Positions 37,635 to 46,700 of a stretch of 64,000 nt of DNA are shown piece by piece. The stretch covers positions 1,211,198 to 1,275,197 of the forward strand of contig NZ_LMOO01000001.1 in NCBI RefSeq assembly GCF_001424195.1. Direction: 5' to 3'. The number at the start of each line of letters is the position of its first letter. Position 1 is the first letter of the stretch. The position numbers and the translations under genes were made by a program. The stretch comes from Cellulomonas sp. Leaf334 (GTDB taxonomy: Bacteria; Actinomycetota; Actinomycetes; Actinomycetales; Cellulomonadaceae). The notes beneath the pieces were generated by a model that was not told where the DNA came from, ran no database searches, and saw only the letters and a program-made list of their open reading frames with translations.

Positions 37635-37988
37635 TCAGGCCGCGGGAACTGCGTTCTTCCGGGGACGACCACGACCACGCTTGGTCGCGACCACCACACC
37701 GCCGACGAACACCTCGCCACCCCACACGCCCCACGGCTCGGCGCGGTCGATGGCGCCGGCCAGGCACCCCTCCATCAGCGGGCACTCACGGCACAGGGCC
37801 TTGGCCTGCTCGACCTCGGCGGTGCGCTCGGCGAACCAGAGCTCGGGGTCGTTGGACCGGCACGGGATGAAGTCGGCGACGAGCTGGTCGAACGTCTGGT
37901 GGTCGTCGGTCGTCGAAGTGCTGTCGGTGACGGGCCACTGGCCGGATCCGCCCTGGTTCACCGTGTCGAGCAGCGTCGTGAGCCGCAC
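37635..37988 (-). CDS. whiB7: WhiB7 antibiotic-response transcription factor
   Basis: Protein of 117 aa. Four cysteines bind a [4Fe-4S] cluster (Cys43, Cys66, Cys69, Cys75), followed by the GVWGG turn (87-91) and a C-terminal AT-hook RGRGRPRK (104-111), the combination that separates WhiB7 from other WhiB proteins. WhiB7 works with the housekeeping sigma factor to activate intrinsic antibiotic-resistance genes and itself. The GTG at 37988 follows AGGAGG at ideal distance; an upstream ATG in frame would add 26 residues without family match. Its location beside uvrD2 matches other actinobacteria. Expression appears controlled by a leader with an upstream ORF and terminator. Confidence 0.95.
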   Translation of the reverse strand: MRLTTLLDTVNQGGSGQWPVTDSTSTTDDHQTFDQLVADFIPCRSNDPELWFAERTAEVEQAKALCRECPLMEGCLAGAIDRAEPWGVWGGEVFVGGVVVATKRGRGRPRKNAVPAA

Positions 37989-38079
37989 GATGTCCTCCTG
38001 ATGTCCTTGCTGGTGAGCGTGTTGCGTCGGTGCCGGACCGACTGCCAACCCGTTCACCCGACGCATCGGGAGAACAGAA

Positions 38080-38112
38080 AGGCCGCGGGTCCGAGTTCGG
38101 ACTCCGCGGCCT
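38080..38112 (-). terminator. Intrinsic attenuator before whiB7
   Basis: On the minus strand, a strong 15-bp GC-rich stem with one bulged A and an AC loop is followed by TTTCTGTTCT. It begins 16 bases after the upstream-ORF stop codon and ends 91 bases before the whiB7 start, the position expected for an attenuator. Confidence 0.85.
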
Positions 38113-38128
38113 GTGCCTCGATAGGAGG

Positions 38129-38314
38129 TCAGATCATGGGAGTCCGGGTCTGGTGCGTGCGGGGATCGGTCGCCGTGCGACGCTTCGACCCGCCGATGAG
38201 CTCGAGGGCGCCGCCGCCGATGGGCAGAGCGATCCCCTGGAACCAGACCGTGGTGGGTGCGACAGATCGCGGCAGGAACGCGTAAGCGTTCGACATGTCG
38301 ATCTTTGTGTTCAT
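38129..38314 (-). CDS. whiB7 leader peptide (upstream ORF, 61 aa)
   Basis: An ATG at 38314, with GGGGGTGGG-type purine-rich sequence upstream, opens 61 codons starting MNTKIDMSNAYAFLPRSVA and ending in an Arg/Thr-rich tail before a TGA at 38131-38129. Early codons use ACA, AAG and TCG, and third positions are mostly G/C. No known domain is visible. Its place between the whiB7 promoter and the terminator makes it the probable sensor ORF whose translation state decides read-through. Other short ORFs in the leader cannot be excluded. Confidence 0.65.
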   Translation of the reverse strand: MNTKIDMSNAYAFLPRSVAPTTVWFQGIALPIGGGALELIGGSKRRTATDPRTHQTRTPMI

Positions 38315-38384
38315 CGGTGCACCCACCCCCTCTCCGGCTCGGACCTTCGCCTTCCGGCGTGATCCCTCAACAAGGACGTCGCCC

Positions 38385-38431
38385 AGACTAGAACCGGGCT
38401 CGCACAGGGGACAACCGAATAAACGAACTTT
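38385..38431 (-). promoter_or_regulatory. whiB7 promoter with AT-rich activator site
   Basis: Minus strand: an AT-rich tract (38417-38431, AAAGTTCGTTTATTC) lies just before a -35-like TTGTCC (38409-38414), then 18 bases, then TAGTCT (38385-38390). An AT-rich patch immediately upstream of the -35 is the known mark of WhiB7-activated promoters, so autoregulation is likely. Confidence 0.65.
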
Positions 38432-38463
38432 CGCCGACGAGTTTCTGCCATCGCCCGATCGGC

Positions 38464-40464
38464 TCAACGAGCGGGCTCCCGGACGGTCGCGCGCACGGCG
38501 GCCAGGACGTCCTCGCCGATGTCCGCGAGCGTCATGGGGCCGACCCCGCGGACCGCACCGAGCTCTTCGAGCGTGCGGGGGCACCGCTCGGCGATCGCGC
38601 GGATGGTCGCGCTGGTCAGGACGGAGGCGGGCTGACGTCGCAGCTCCGCCGCGTGCGCGTCCCGCCACGCGGTCAGACCGTCGACCACGGCCTGCTGTCG
38701 GGCGTCGAGGTCACGCCGCGGGACACCCGGCCTGCGCCGCTCGTCCGGCCACAGGTCCGTGAGGAACCGCGACACGCCACGGCTCGCGCGCGACCGCGGG
38801 TGGCGGGCACGGGAGTACGACAGCTGCAGGTGCTCGCGGGCGCGGGTGATCCCGACGTAGAGCAGGCGCCTCTCCTCGGCCACGGTCGCGTCCGTCTGCG
38901 CCTGGACGGTCGGCAGGAGACCGTCCGACAGCCCGACGAGGAACACCGCGTCCCACTCGAGGCCCTTGGCGGCGTGCAGCGACGCGAGGGTCACGCCCTC
39001 GACGGTCGGCGCGTGCTGCGCCGCCGCGCGCTCGTCGAGCTCCGCGACGAGGTCGGAGACGGTGGGCGGACCGTCACCCGACGGCGGGGCTGCGGCGAGG
39101 GCGTCGGCGAGCGAGACCAGGGCCTGCAGCGCGTCCCAGCGCTCGCGGCCCGCTCCCCTGCCCTCGGGCGGCGTCTCGGTCCAGCCTGCGCTGCGCAGGA
39201 TGTCCCGGACGGACTCCGGCATCGGCGTTCCCGGGTCCGCGGCGCGCGCCCCGCCGCGCAGCAGGACCATCGCCTTGCGCACGTCCGCGCGCGCGAAGAA
39301 GCGGGCGTTCCCGCGCACCTGGTACGCGATGCCCCGGTCCGCGAGCGCCGCCTCGAACGCCTCCGACTGCACGTTGGTCCGGAACAGCACCGCGATGTCG
39401 GCGGCCGCCACGCCGCCACGCACCAGGGTCGCGATCGCGTCCGTCACGCCGGCTGCCTCGGCCTCGTCGTCCGGATAGGTCACGTAGGAGACGTCCGGTC
39501 CGTCCCGGCGCTGCGCCCGCAGCTCCAGCGGCGCCGGTCCCCCCGCCTTCCGGGACGCGTGCATCACGTGGTTGGCCAGGGACACCACCTGCGGGGTGGA
39601 GCGGTAGTCCCGGACCAGCTCCACGGTGGTCGCGCGCGGGTACGTCCTGATGAACGTCGTGAGGTGGTGGGCGGACGCGCCGGCGAACGAGTAGATGGTC
39701 TGGCTCGGGTCCCCGACGACGCACAGCTCCTGCCGGCCGCCCAGCCACTGGTCGAGCAGGTACTGCTGGAGCGGGCTGACGTCCTGGTACTCGTCGACCA
39801 CGAAGTGCTGGTACTGCTCCCGGACCGAGTCGGCGACGTCCCTCCGCTCGGCCAGCATCGCCGCGAGCAGGAGCAGCACGTCCTCGAAGTCGATGACGCC
39901 CTGCTGGTCCTTGGCCGACTCGTAGGCCGCCATCAGACGGGCCACCGACTGCGGGTCGATGCCGGCCGGGCCGGGCCGGTCGGTCGCGGCGGCGGCCTTC
40001 GCGTAGTCGTCGGGGGTGACCAGGCTGACCTTGGCCCACTCGATCTCGGACGCGAGGTCCCGCACGCTCTCGCGGTCGGTCTCGAGCCCGACCAGCTGGG
40101 CCGCGTGCGCGACGAGCTTGACCTTCTGCTCGAGGATGCGCGGCGGCGGCCCGCCCACCACCTTGGGCCAGAAGAACCCGAGCTGCCGCAGGGCCGCCGC
40201 GTGGAACGTGCGCGCCTGGACCCCGGGTGCACCGAGCAGCCGGAGGCGCGTGCGCATCTCCCCGGCGGCGCGCGCAGTGAACGTCACGGCCAGCACGTTG
40301 GCGGGGCGGTAGGCGCCGACCTGGATGCCGTACGCGATCCGGTGCGTGATCGCGCGCGTCTTGCCCGTCCCCGCCCCGGCGAGCACGCGCACGGGTCCCC
40401 GCAGCGTGGTCGCGACGGCACGCTGCTCGGGGTCGAGGGCGTCCAGGAGGGCTTCGGCGGACAT
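38464..40464 (-). CDS. uvrD2: UvrD2-type superfamily 1 DNA helicase with HRDC
   Basis: Protein of 666 aa. SF1A helicase motifs are complete: Walker A AGAGTGKTRA, Walker B VVDEYQDVSPLQ, motif III GDPSQTIYSFAGA, motif IV/V LASLHAAKGLEWDAVFLVGL and motif VI YVGITRAREHL. The C-terminal ~80 residues form an HRDC domain, which in mycobacterial UvrD2 follows the motor. UvrD2 unwinds DNA 3'-5' in repair. The ATG at 40464 is chosen since the protein then begins as its relatives do; a GACTGT element lies 5 bases upstream on this strand. Confidence 0.95.
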   Translation of the reverse strand: MSAEALLDALDPEQRAVATTLRGPVRVLAGAGTGKTRAITHRIAYGIQVGAYRPANVLAVTFTARAAGEMRTRLRLLGAPGVQARTFHAAALRQLGFFWPKVVGGPPPRILEQKVKLVAHAAQLVGLETDRESVRDLASEIEWAKVSLVTPDDYAKAAAATDRPGPAGIDPQSVARLMAAYESAKDQQGVIDFEDVLLLLAAMLAERRDVADSVREQYQHFVVDEYQDVSPLQQYLLDQWLGGRQELCVVGDPSQTIYSFAGASAHHLTTFIRTYPRATTVELVRDYRSTPQVVSLANHVMHASRKAGGPAPLELRAQRRDGPDVSYVTYPDDEAEAAGVTDAIATLVRGGVAAADIAVLFRTNVQSEAFEAALADRGIAYQVRGNARFFARADVRKAMVLLRGGARAADPGTPMPESVRDILRSAGWTETPPEGRGAGRERWDALQALVSLADALAAAPPSGDGPPTVSDLVAELDERAAAQHAPTVEGVTLASLHAAKGLEWDAVFLVGLSDGLLPTVQAQTDATVAEERRLLYVGITRAREHLQLSYSRARHPRSRASRGVSRFLTDLWPDERRRPGVPRRDLDARQQAVVDGLTAWRDAHAAELRRQPASVLTSATIRAIAERCPRTLEELGAVRGVGPMTLADIGEDVLAAVRATVREPAR

Positions 40465-40634
40465 CGGGCACAGTCTCTCAGCACCTGCCGACACCCTCGT
40501 CGCCACCCTGTGCACATCGGGTACCGTCACCCGTCCGCGCGACGCGGGAAGAACCGGGCGCGCACGGACGTTTGATGCCCTGGGCGACGACCTCGCCCCG
40601 ACCACGCCTCGACCACTTCGACCCCGAGGGACCG

Positions 40635-40895
40635 ATGACCACGCAGACCCTGCCCGACGCCGGCACCATCACGATGTACTCCACGACGTGGTGCGGGTAC
40701 TGCCGCCGGCTGAAGACGCAGCTCGACTCGGCAGGGATCGGCTACACCGAGGTGAACATCGAGGAGCACGCCGACGCGGCGTCGCTGGTCGAGTCCCTCA
40801 ACGACGGCAACCAGACGGTCCCGACGGTCGTGTTCCCCGACGGGTCCGCGGCCACGAACCCGTCGCTCGCGCAGGTCCGCGCCCGGCTCAGCTGA
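40635..40895 (+). CDS. mrx1: Mycoredoxin (glutaredoxin-like, CGYC)
   Basis: Protein of 86 aa with a glutaredoxin fold: active site WCGYC (Cys20 and Cys23), conserved TVPTVVFPDG (cis-Pro) and the C-terminal helix. The CGYC motif and the uvrD2/nudC neighbourhood identify the mycoredoxin-1 type, which reduces mycothiol-mixed disulfides. The ATG follows CCGAGGGACC. The stop overlaps the convergent nudC gene by 8 bases. Confidence 0.92.
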   Translation: MTTQTLPDAGTITMYSTTWCGYCRRLKTQLDSAGIGYTEVNIEEHADAASLVESLNDGNQTVPTVVFPDGSAATNPSLAQVRARLS

Positions 40896-41862
40896 GCGGT
40901 CCCCCGAACCACTCCTCCACCAGCGCCCGCGCGATCGACGCGCGCCCCGGCGGGATGACGTCACCCGCCCGCACCGCCGCGGAGAGCTCGTCGCGGGAGA
41001 ACCAGCGGGCCTCCGTCAGCTCGACGCCGTCCACCATGACCTGCGTGGACACCGCCGAGGCGCGGAAGCCGATCATGAGCGACGCCGGGAACGGCCACGG
41101 CTGGCTCCCCCGGTAGGCGACGTCACCGACGAGCACCCCGGTCTCCTCGGCCACCTCCCTGCGGACGGCGTGCTCCAGCGACTCCCCCGCCTCCACGAAT
41201 CCCGCGAGCGTCGACCACCGGTCGGCCGGCCAGTGCGCGGCGTGCCCGAGCAGGATCCGGTCGTCGGCGTCGACCACCGCCATGATCACCGCGGGGTCGG
41301 TGCGCGGGTAGTGCTCGGAGCCGTCCTCGACGCACACCCGCGTCCACCCGGACTGCGCGACGCGGGTGGCCGCTCCGCACCGGGGGCAGCGCGGGTGCCG
41401 GGCGTGCCAGGCGTCGAGAGCGACGGCGGTCGTGGCCAGTCCCGCCTCGTGCGCGGTCAGGTCCGCGCCGATGTCGCGCAGGGGGGTCCACACCAGACCG
41501 TCGGGAAGTCCGGCCGCCGACGCGTGACCCGTGGGGACGGCGTGGACGAGGACGTCCGACGCCTCACCGATCCGCGGGGCCGGGCGGCGGTCGGCCACGC
41601 GCCTGGCCAGGTACGTCTCGCCCGCCTCGCCGCGCCCCAGGAGGAGCCAGCCGTCGTCGTCCGTGACATCCACCGGGACCTGCGACGGCCCGAGGAGCGC
41701 GACGCGCGACCCCGAGGAGGTGACGACGGCGCCGTCGCACACGAGCAGCACCCGGGTGGCGTCGTCGGTCAGCGCCGCGGCGACGAACCCGTCCTCGGTG
41801 CGCGACAGCGCAGCACGGTCGACGCCGGCACGGGACAGCGGAAGCTCATCCGGAACGATCAC
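40888..41862 (-). CDS. nudC: NADH pyrophosphatase NudC (NAD cap hydrolase type)
   Basis: Protein of 324 aa. It has the Nudix box GFVEAGESLEHAVRREVAEETGV followed by the NudC-specific SQPWPFPASLM, which binds the NAD adenine. A zinc-ribbon-like segment precedes it, with one CxxC (CPRCG) and a single later Cys, so the four-Cys zinc site of E. coli NudC is not complete. The enzyme hydrolyses NAD(H) and can remove NAD caps from RNA. The GTG at 41862 is the likely start but is not backed by a clear ribosome-binding site. Confidence 0.9.
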   Translation of the reverse strand: MIVPDELPLSRAGVDRAALSRTEDGFVAAALTDDATRVLLVCDGAVVTSSGSRVALLGPSQVPVDVTDDDGWLLLGRGEAGETYLARRVADRRPAPRIGEASDVLVHAVPTGHASAAGLPDGLVWTPLRDIGADLTAHEAGLATTAVALDAWHARHPRCPRCGAATRVAQSGWTRVCVEDGSEHYPRTDPAVIMAVVDADDRILLGHAAHWPADRWSTLAGFVEAGESLEHAVRREVAEETGVLVGDVAYRGSQPWPFPASLMIGFRASAVSTQVMVDGVELTEARWFSRDELSAAVRAGDVIPPGRASIARALVEEWFGGPLS

Positions 41863-41992
41863 GCCGGTCACCGTACGCGGCGACGCACCGGTCCGCGCAC
41901 GGGCCCGCAATCAGGCGGCACGGGAGCAACCGGGCGAAGACACGCCGAGCGGCTCGGCCGGGACCGCCCGGTGACCCGCCTATCCTGGACGG

Positions 41993-42940
41993 GTGGTTCG
42001 ATCCCCTCTCGCCCTCGCCGCGCTGGCGACCGTCGCCGTGCCGGGACTCGACGCCTTCGACGTCCGGCGGCCCGCCCAGCCCGGGTCCGACTACGACACG
42101 GCGGTCGTCATCGACGCCCACCGCAACCGCTGGGTCGTCCGCGCACCGCAGCACGCCGCGGCCGGCGCCGCGCTCGAGGCCGAGATCGTGCTGCTCGCCA
42201 TGCTCGCCTCCGAGGCCGAACGGGGGAAGCTCCCCTTCGACGTCCCGGCACCCGTCGGGTTCGCGCACCTGCCCGAGGGCGGGCGCGCAGCCGTGCACAC
42301 CGAGATCCCCGGGGAGTCGCTGCGGCTGGACAGCCTCGCCCCCGGGCCCGGCCTCGCGGCCGACCTGGGTCGCGCGATCGCCGCGGTGCACGAGCTGCCG
42401 ACCGTGCTCGTCGAGAACGCGGGCCTGCCCGCCTACGACGCCGGCGAGTACCGCAAGCGTCGCCAGGCCGAGGTCGACGAGGCTGCCCGCACCGGCAAGG
42501 TCCCGCCCGCCCTGCTGCGGCGCTGGGAGGATCGGCTCGAGGACGTCGCCCTCTGGCGCTTCCGCCCGACCGTGATCCACGGCGACCTCACCAGCGAACG
42601 CGTCCTGGTGCACGGCGACAAGGTCACCGGCATCCTGCACTGGGGCGACGCCTGCGTCGCGGACCCCGCCGACGACCTCGCCTGGCTCCTGGTCGCCGCC
42701 CACCCGGACACGACCGACTCGATCATGGAGGCGTACCAGCTGCGCCGGACCGAGCTCACCGACCCGCACCTGGCCGACCGCGCCCTCCTCGCCGGGGAGC
42801 TCGCGCTGGCCCGGTGGCTGCTCTACGGCGTGCGCACGCAGGACCCCGAGATCATCGACGACGCCGTCGCCATGCTGGAGGAGCTCGACGCGCACACGCG
42901 CGAGGAGCAGGACGCACAGGCCGAGTCGCTGCTGGCATGA
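41993..42940 (+). CDS. Phosphotransferase/APH-like protein with altered active site
   Basis: Protein of 315 aa with the aminoglycoside-phosphotransferase/protein-kinase-like fold. The catalytic loop reads VIHGDLTSERVLV, so the catalytic Asp is present but the usual Asn five residues on is Arg. The metal-binding motif reads ILHWGDACVADPADDLAW, with His in place of the usual Asp of IDW. These changes question phosphotransfer activity. The GTG start lies exactly six bases after TATCCT (41981-41986), a leaderless arrangement. The stop overlaps the next start by 4 bases (ATGA). It is a typical neighbour of nudC and the AdnAB genes in actinobacteria. Confidence 0.85.
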   Translation: MVRSPLALAALATVAVPGLDAFDVRRPAQPGSDYDTAVVIDAHRNRWVVRAPQHAAAGAALEAEIVLLAMLASEAERGKLPFDVPAPVGFAHLPEGGRAAVHTEIPGESLRLDSLAPGPGLAADLGRAIAAVHELPTVLVENAGLPAYDAGEYRKRRQAEVDEAARTGKVPPALLRRWEDRLEDVALWRFRPTVIHGDLTSERVLVHGDKVTGILHWGDACVADPADDLAWLLVAAHPDTTDSIMEAYQLRRTELTDPHLADRALLAGELALARWLLYGVRTQDPEIIDDAVAMLEELDAHTREEQDAQAESLLA

Positions 42941-43635
42941 CCGACCGCTCCGTCAGCTGGGGTGGCCTGCACAACGCACGCGACCTCGGTGGGCTGCCCA
43001 CCGCGACGACGGTCACACGTGCGGGACGCATCTTCCGCACCCCGCGGCTGGACGGACTCGACGCGCAGGGCTGGACGGAGCTGGTCGGCGCGGGCGTGCG
43101 GACGATCGTCGACCTGCGCCACCCGCACGAGATCACACCTCTCGCGCTGCCGACGGGGGTCACGCGGCTGCACCGCCCCGTCGAGGTCTGGGAGGACCGC
43201 GACTTCATGGCGCGCTGGGGCGACGTGCTCGACTCGCCGGAGTACTACCGGGCGAACCTCGCGCTCTGGCCCGACCTGATCGTCGACGCCCTGCGCGCCG
43301 TGGCGCACGCCCCTGACGGAGCCGTCGTCGTGCACTGCTCGGCCGGGCGGGACCGGACCGGTCTGGTCACCGCGCTGCTGCTGTCCCTCGTCGGGGTGCC
43401 GCAGGAGGCGATCGTCGACGACTACACGGCCGCGGTCGTCGCGATGAACGACTACGCGCTCGCCGGCCTCAGCGACGAGACCGGTCGATCCCCCGAGGAG
43501 CTCCGTGCGCGGTTGGCCGAGGTGACGGGCCACCTCCGCGCGTTCCTGTCCGACCTCGACGTCACCGCCTACCTGACCGAGCACGGCATGTCCGCCGACG
43601 AGCTCGCGCGGGTGAGGGCTCGGCTCCTCGACTGA
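42937..43635 (+). CDS. Tyrosine/serine-type protein phosphatase (CX5R family)
   Basis: Protein of 232 aa of the Y-phosphatase3 (MptpB/IphP-like) group. The active-site P-loop is VVVHCSAGRDRTGLVTAL (C-x5-R) and the N-terminal family block is NARDLGGLPT, followed by IVDLRHPHE. It dephosphorylates proteins or phosphoinositides in characterised relatives. Translated with the upstream kinase-like gene through a 4-base overlap. It converges on adnB; the 117 bases between them show no clear terminator. Confidence 0.88.
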   Translation: MTDRSVSWGGLHNARDLGGLPTATTVTRAGRIFRTPRLDGLDAQGWTELVGAGVRTIVDLRHPHEITPLALPTGVTRLHRPVEVWEDRDFMARWGDVLDSPEYYRANLALWPDLIVDALRAVAHAPDGAVVVHCSAGRDRTGLVTALLLSLVGVPQEAIVDDYTAAVVAMNDYALAGLSDETGRSPEELRARLAEVTGHLRAFLSDLDVTAYLTEHGMSADELARVRARLLD

Positions 43636-43752
43636 GCCGCGCGTCCGGGACCGCGCCCGGGTTCAGGTCCGGGTGTTCGGGTGCGTGCGCGGTGGCTCGG
43701 GTTCGCTCGTGCGGGAGCGACGCGACGGCGCGGGTCCCGTCGGCGGACCCGC

Positions 43753-46700
43753 TCAGTCGACGTCGAAGAGCGTGGGCACGACCGGCTGTGCCGGCCGACG
43801 CGTGGGAGCCGCCTTCGTGCCCTCCCAGCCGGGCCGGCGGTGCGTCGGCGCGTTCGTCCTCGAGCCGCGCCGGTTCGGCCGCGACTCGACGGCACCGGCC
43901 CCCTGCGGACCCTGCGCGCGTGTGGCCGAACGCAGCAGGGCGGTGATCTCGGCCTCGTCGAGCAGCCGCTCCGGGTAGACGGTCGCGCCTGCACCGACGT
44001 AGCAGAACGCCGCGCGCACCTGCTCCAGCGGCGTACCCGTCCAGCGCGACCACGCGAGCCGGTAGACGGCGAGCTGGAGCTCACGGGAGGCCCGGGCGGC
44101 CTCGTCCTTCGGCGGGGAACCCGTCTTCCAGTCGACGACGACGACGGCTCGCCGAGTGTCCCCAGCCGTGCGGGCGGGGTCGGGGAACACGGCGTCGATG
44201 CGGGAGCGCAGCACGTACCCGTCGACGGAGATCTCGATGTCCACCTCGACCGCGAGCGGTGACCTGTTGGCCCACTCGGTCGCCAGGAACGCGTCCCGGA
44301 GCGCCAGCTCGTCGAGGTCGAGTCCCGCCGAGTCGTCGTCGGCGCCCGGCAACGCGTCGACGTCCACCAGGGACGCGCTGCCGTACCAGCCCTCGACCCA
44401 CGCATGGAACCGGGTACCCCGTCGGGCCTGCGGCGAGGGCTCGGCGGGCACCGGTCGGCGCAGGTGCTGCGCGAACTCTCCCGGGTCGCTCTCGAGTCTG
44501 ACCAGCGCGGATGCCGACAGGTGCGCGGGGAGCTCCACCTCACCGGACGGCGTCCGCACCCGCTCGCGCTCGGCCAGCAACCGGTCGGCGAGGACGTCCC
44601 ACGGGTGCGCGGCCGGCACCTCCGGGCCGCCGGACCGGTCGGGTACGTCGAGCGTCGTGTCCGGGACGACGACCACGGCCCGGCGGTCGTCGTGCGCCGC
44701 CATCGCCGCGCGGACCCGGACGGCCGCGTCCTCGACGTGCGCGCGGCGCGTCGACCCGACCTCGGTACCGAAGGGGTCCGCCGGCCAGGTCGCCGTCAGC
44801 ACCAGTGACGCCCGGGGGTTGGAGCCACCCGCGTCCGGCACCTCCTCCCAGCCACCGGTCTCGACGAGCCCGGCCTCGGCGAGCTCGGTGAGGAACACGG
44901 AGACCTTGCGTACGCGGGAGCCGTCGCCCCACCACGCCGCGGTGAGGAGCAGGTCGGAGCGGGCACGGGTCAGCGCGACATAGGCGAGCCGACGTTCCTC
45001 GGCGACCTGGTGGTCCCCCGCGTCGAGCACGAACTGCTTGCGCCGCTCCTCCAGCTCCTTGGGGTCCTCCGCGCCCGAGTGCGCGAAGACCGGGAGGTCG
45101 TGACGGTCGCCACGCAGCGGGTACGGCAGCGAGCCCAGGCCGGTGAGCCAGGCCGAGTCCTTCGGTCCGTCCTTGCCCTGGGTCGCGGTGGCGGGCAGGC
45201 CGCCGTCGACCAGGCCCGCGACCGCGACGACGTCCCACTCGAGGCCCTTGGCGGCGTGCACCGTGATGAGCTGCACCGCGTCGGGATCGGGCTCCGAGAC
45301 CGGCATGTCGAGGCCGTTCTCCCGGGTCTCCGCCGCTTCGAGCCAGGCGAGGAAGCCACCGAGGCTCGGGTGGTCGGCGGAGCGCGCGAACTCGACGGCC
45401 ACGTCCCGGAACGCGTCCAGCTGCGCACGCGCCCGCCCCGGCGAGGTCCGTGCACGCGCGGCGACCTCGATGTCGAGCCCGAGCAGCCGCTCCGCCTCCC
45501 CGACCAGCTCCGGGACGGAGAGGTAGCTGTGCGCACGCAGCGCCCGCAGGGTCACCGCGAGGTCGGCCAGGCGGGCGCGACCGACCGCGCTGAGGGTCCG
45601 GCCGCCGCGGCTGGTCCAGCCCTCGGCGGGGAGCTCGGTGATCGCGTCGAGCGCGTCCACGATGCTGCGCTCGTCGACGGCGTCGGCCTCGACGACGACG
45701 TCGGACGCGTCCTGGGAGGGGTCGGTCGCGTCGGATGCAGAGGGCACGTCCAGCACCGGACCGCGACCCCCGTCACGCCGCCGGGTGCCGTGACGCGCGG
45801 CCAGCTCACCGGACCAGGCCGCGAGCGCGTGCAGGTCGGACGCCCCGAGCCGGGTGCGCGCCCCGGTGAGCAGCCGCATGAGCGCGTCACCGCGGGACGG
45901 GTCGTGCGCGGTCTGCAGGAGGGCCACGAGGTCGACGACCTCGGGGGCGGACAGGAGCCCGCCGAGGCCGACGACCTCGACGGGGAGCCCCGCATCCCGC
46001 AGCGCACGGCGCAGGGTCTCGAACTGGGACCGCTTCCGGCAGAGCACCGCGGCCGTGACCCGGTCCCGCCCCGCGCCGGCGGGCCGCCACCGGTCGCGGA
46101 CGAACTGTGCGACGGCCCGCGCCTCGTCCTCGACGGTCTCCGCGACGTGGGCGTGCACCCGGCCGTCGCCGGCACCGGGCCGGGCGGCGAGCACGGGGAC
46201 GGCCACGCGGGTCGCGGACGCACGCAGCGGCGCGGCGACGTGGTTGGCGGCCGCGAGGATCAGGCGGTCGTTGCGCCACGACGTGGAGAGCTGGTGCACG
46301 TCGGCCGGTGTACGGGTGCCGTCGGCGTGAACCTGCGGGAACGACGTGGGGAAGCCTTCCAGACCGCCCGCGCTCGCGCCGCGCCACCCGTAGATCGACT
46401 GGTTCGGGTCTCCCACGGCCGTCACGGGGTGCCCACCGCCGAACAGCGCGCCGAGCAGGGTGAGCTGGGCGTAGGAGGTGTCCTGGTACTCGTCGAGCAG
46501 CACCACCCGGAACCGCTGTCGTTCCCCGGCGCCGACCTCCGGCACGTCCAGGGCGAGCCGGGCCGCCAGGGCGACCTGGTCGCCGAAGTCGATCGCGTCG
46601 GCGGCGCGCTTGCGGGTGCGGTACTCGGCCACGAGCTCGAGGACGCGGACCCGCTCCCCCAGCGACCGCATCAGCTTCTTGACCTCCGCGTAGGGCTCAC

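Larger units (their letters stand above)
37989..38463 (-). promoter_or_regulatory. whiB7 5' leader region (promoter, upstream ORF, attenuator)
   Basis: These 475 bases contain no other gene; they are the control region of whiB7. In minus-strand order: an AT-rich patch and promoter (38385-38431), an upstream ORF (38129-38314), an intrinsic terminator (38080-38112), then about 90 bases with the whiB7 ribosome-binding site. The layout matches the known antibiotic-induced attenuation of whiB7, in which ribosome stalling on the upstream ORF prevents termination. The alternative antiterminator fold was not worked out. Confidence 0.8.

Noticed and set aside
36313..37988. RiPP (azole-forming) cluster around the ThiF/cyclodehydratase-like gene
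   Set aside because: No YcaO, dehydrogenase or convincing precursor peptide lies nearby; the small DUF5679 protein is a zinc ribbon, and the neighbourhood is a conserved housekeeping block.
43636..43752. Small RNA or terminator between the phosphatase and adnB genes
   Set aside because: Only short GC-rich self-complementary runs are visible, none with a convincing stem and tail.
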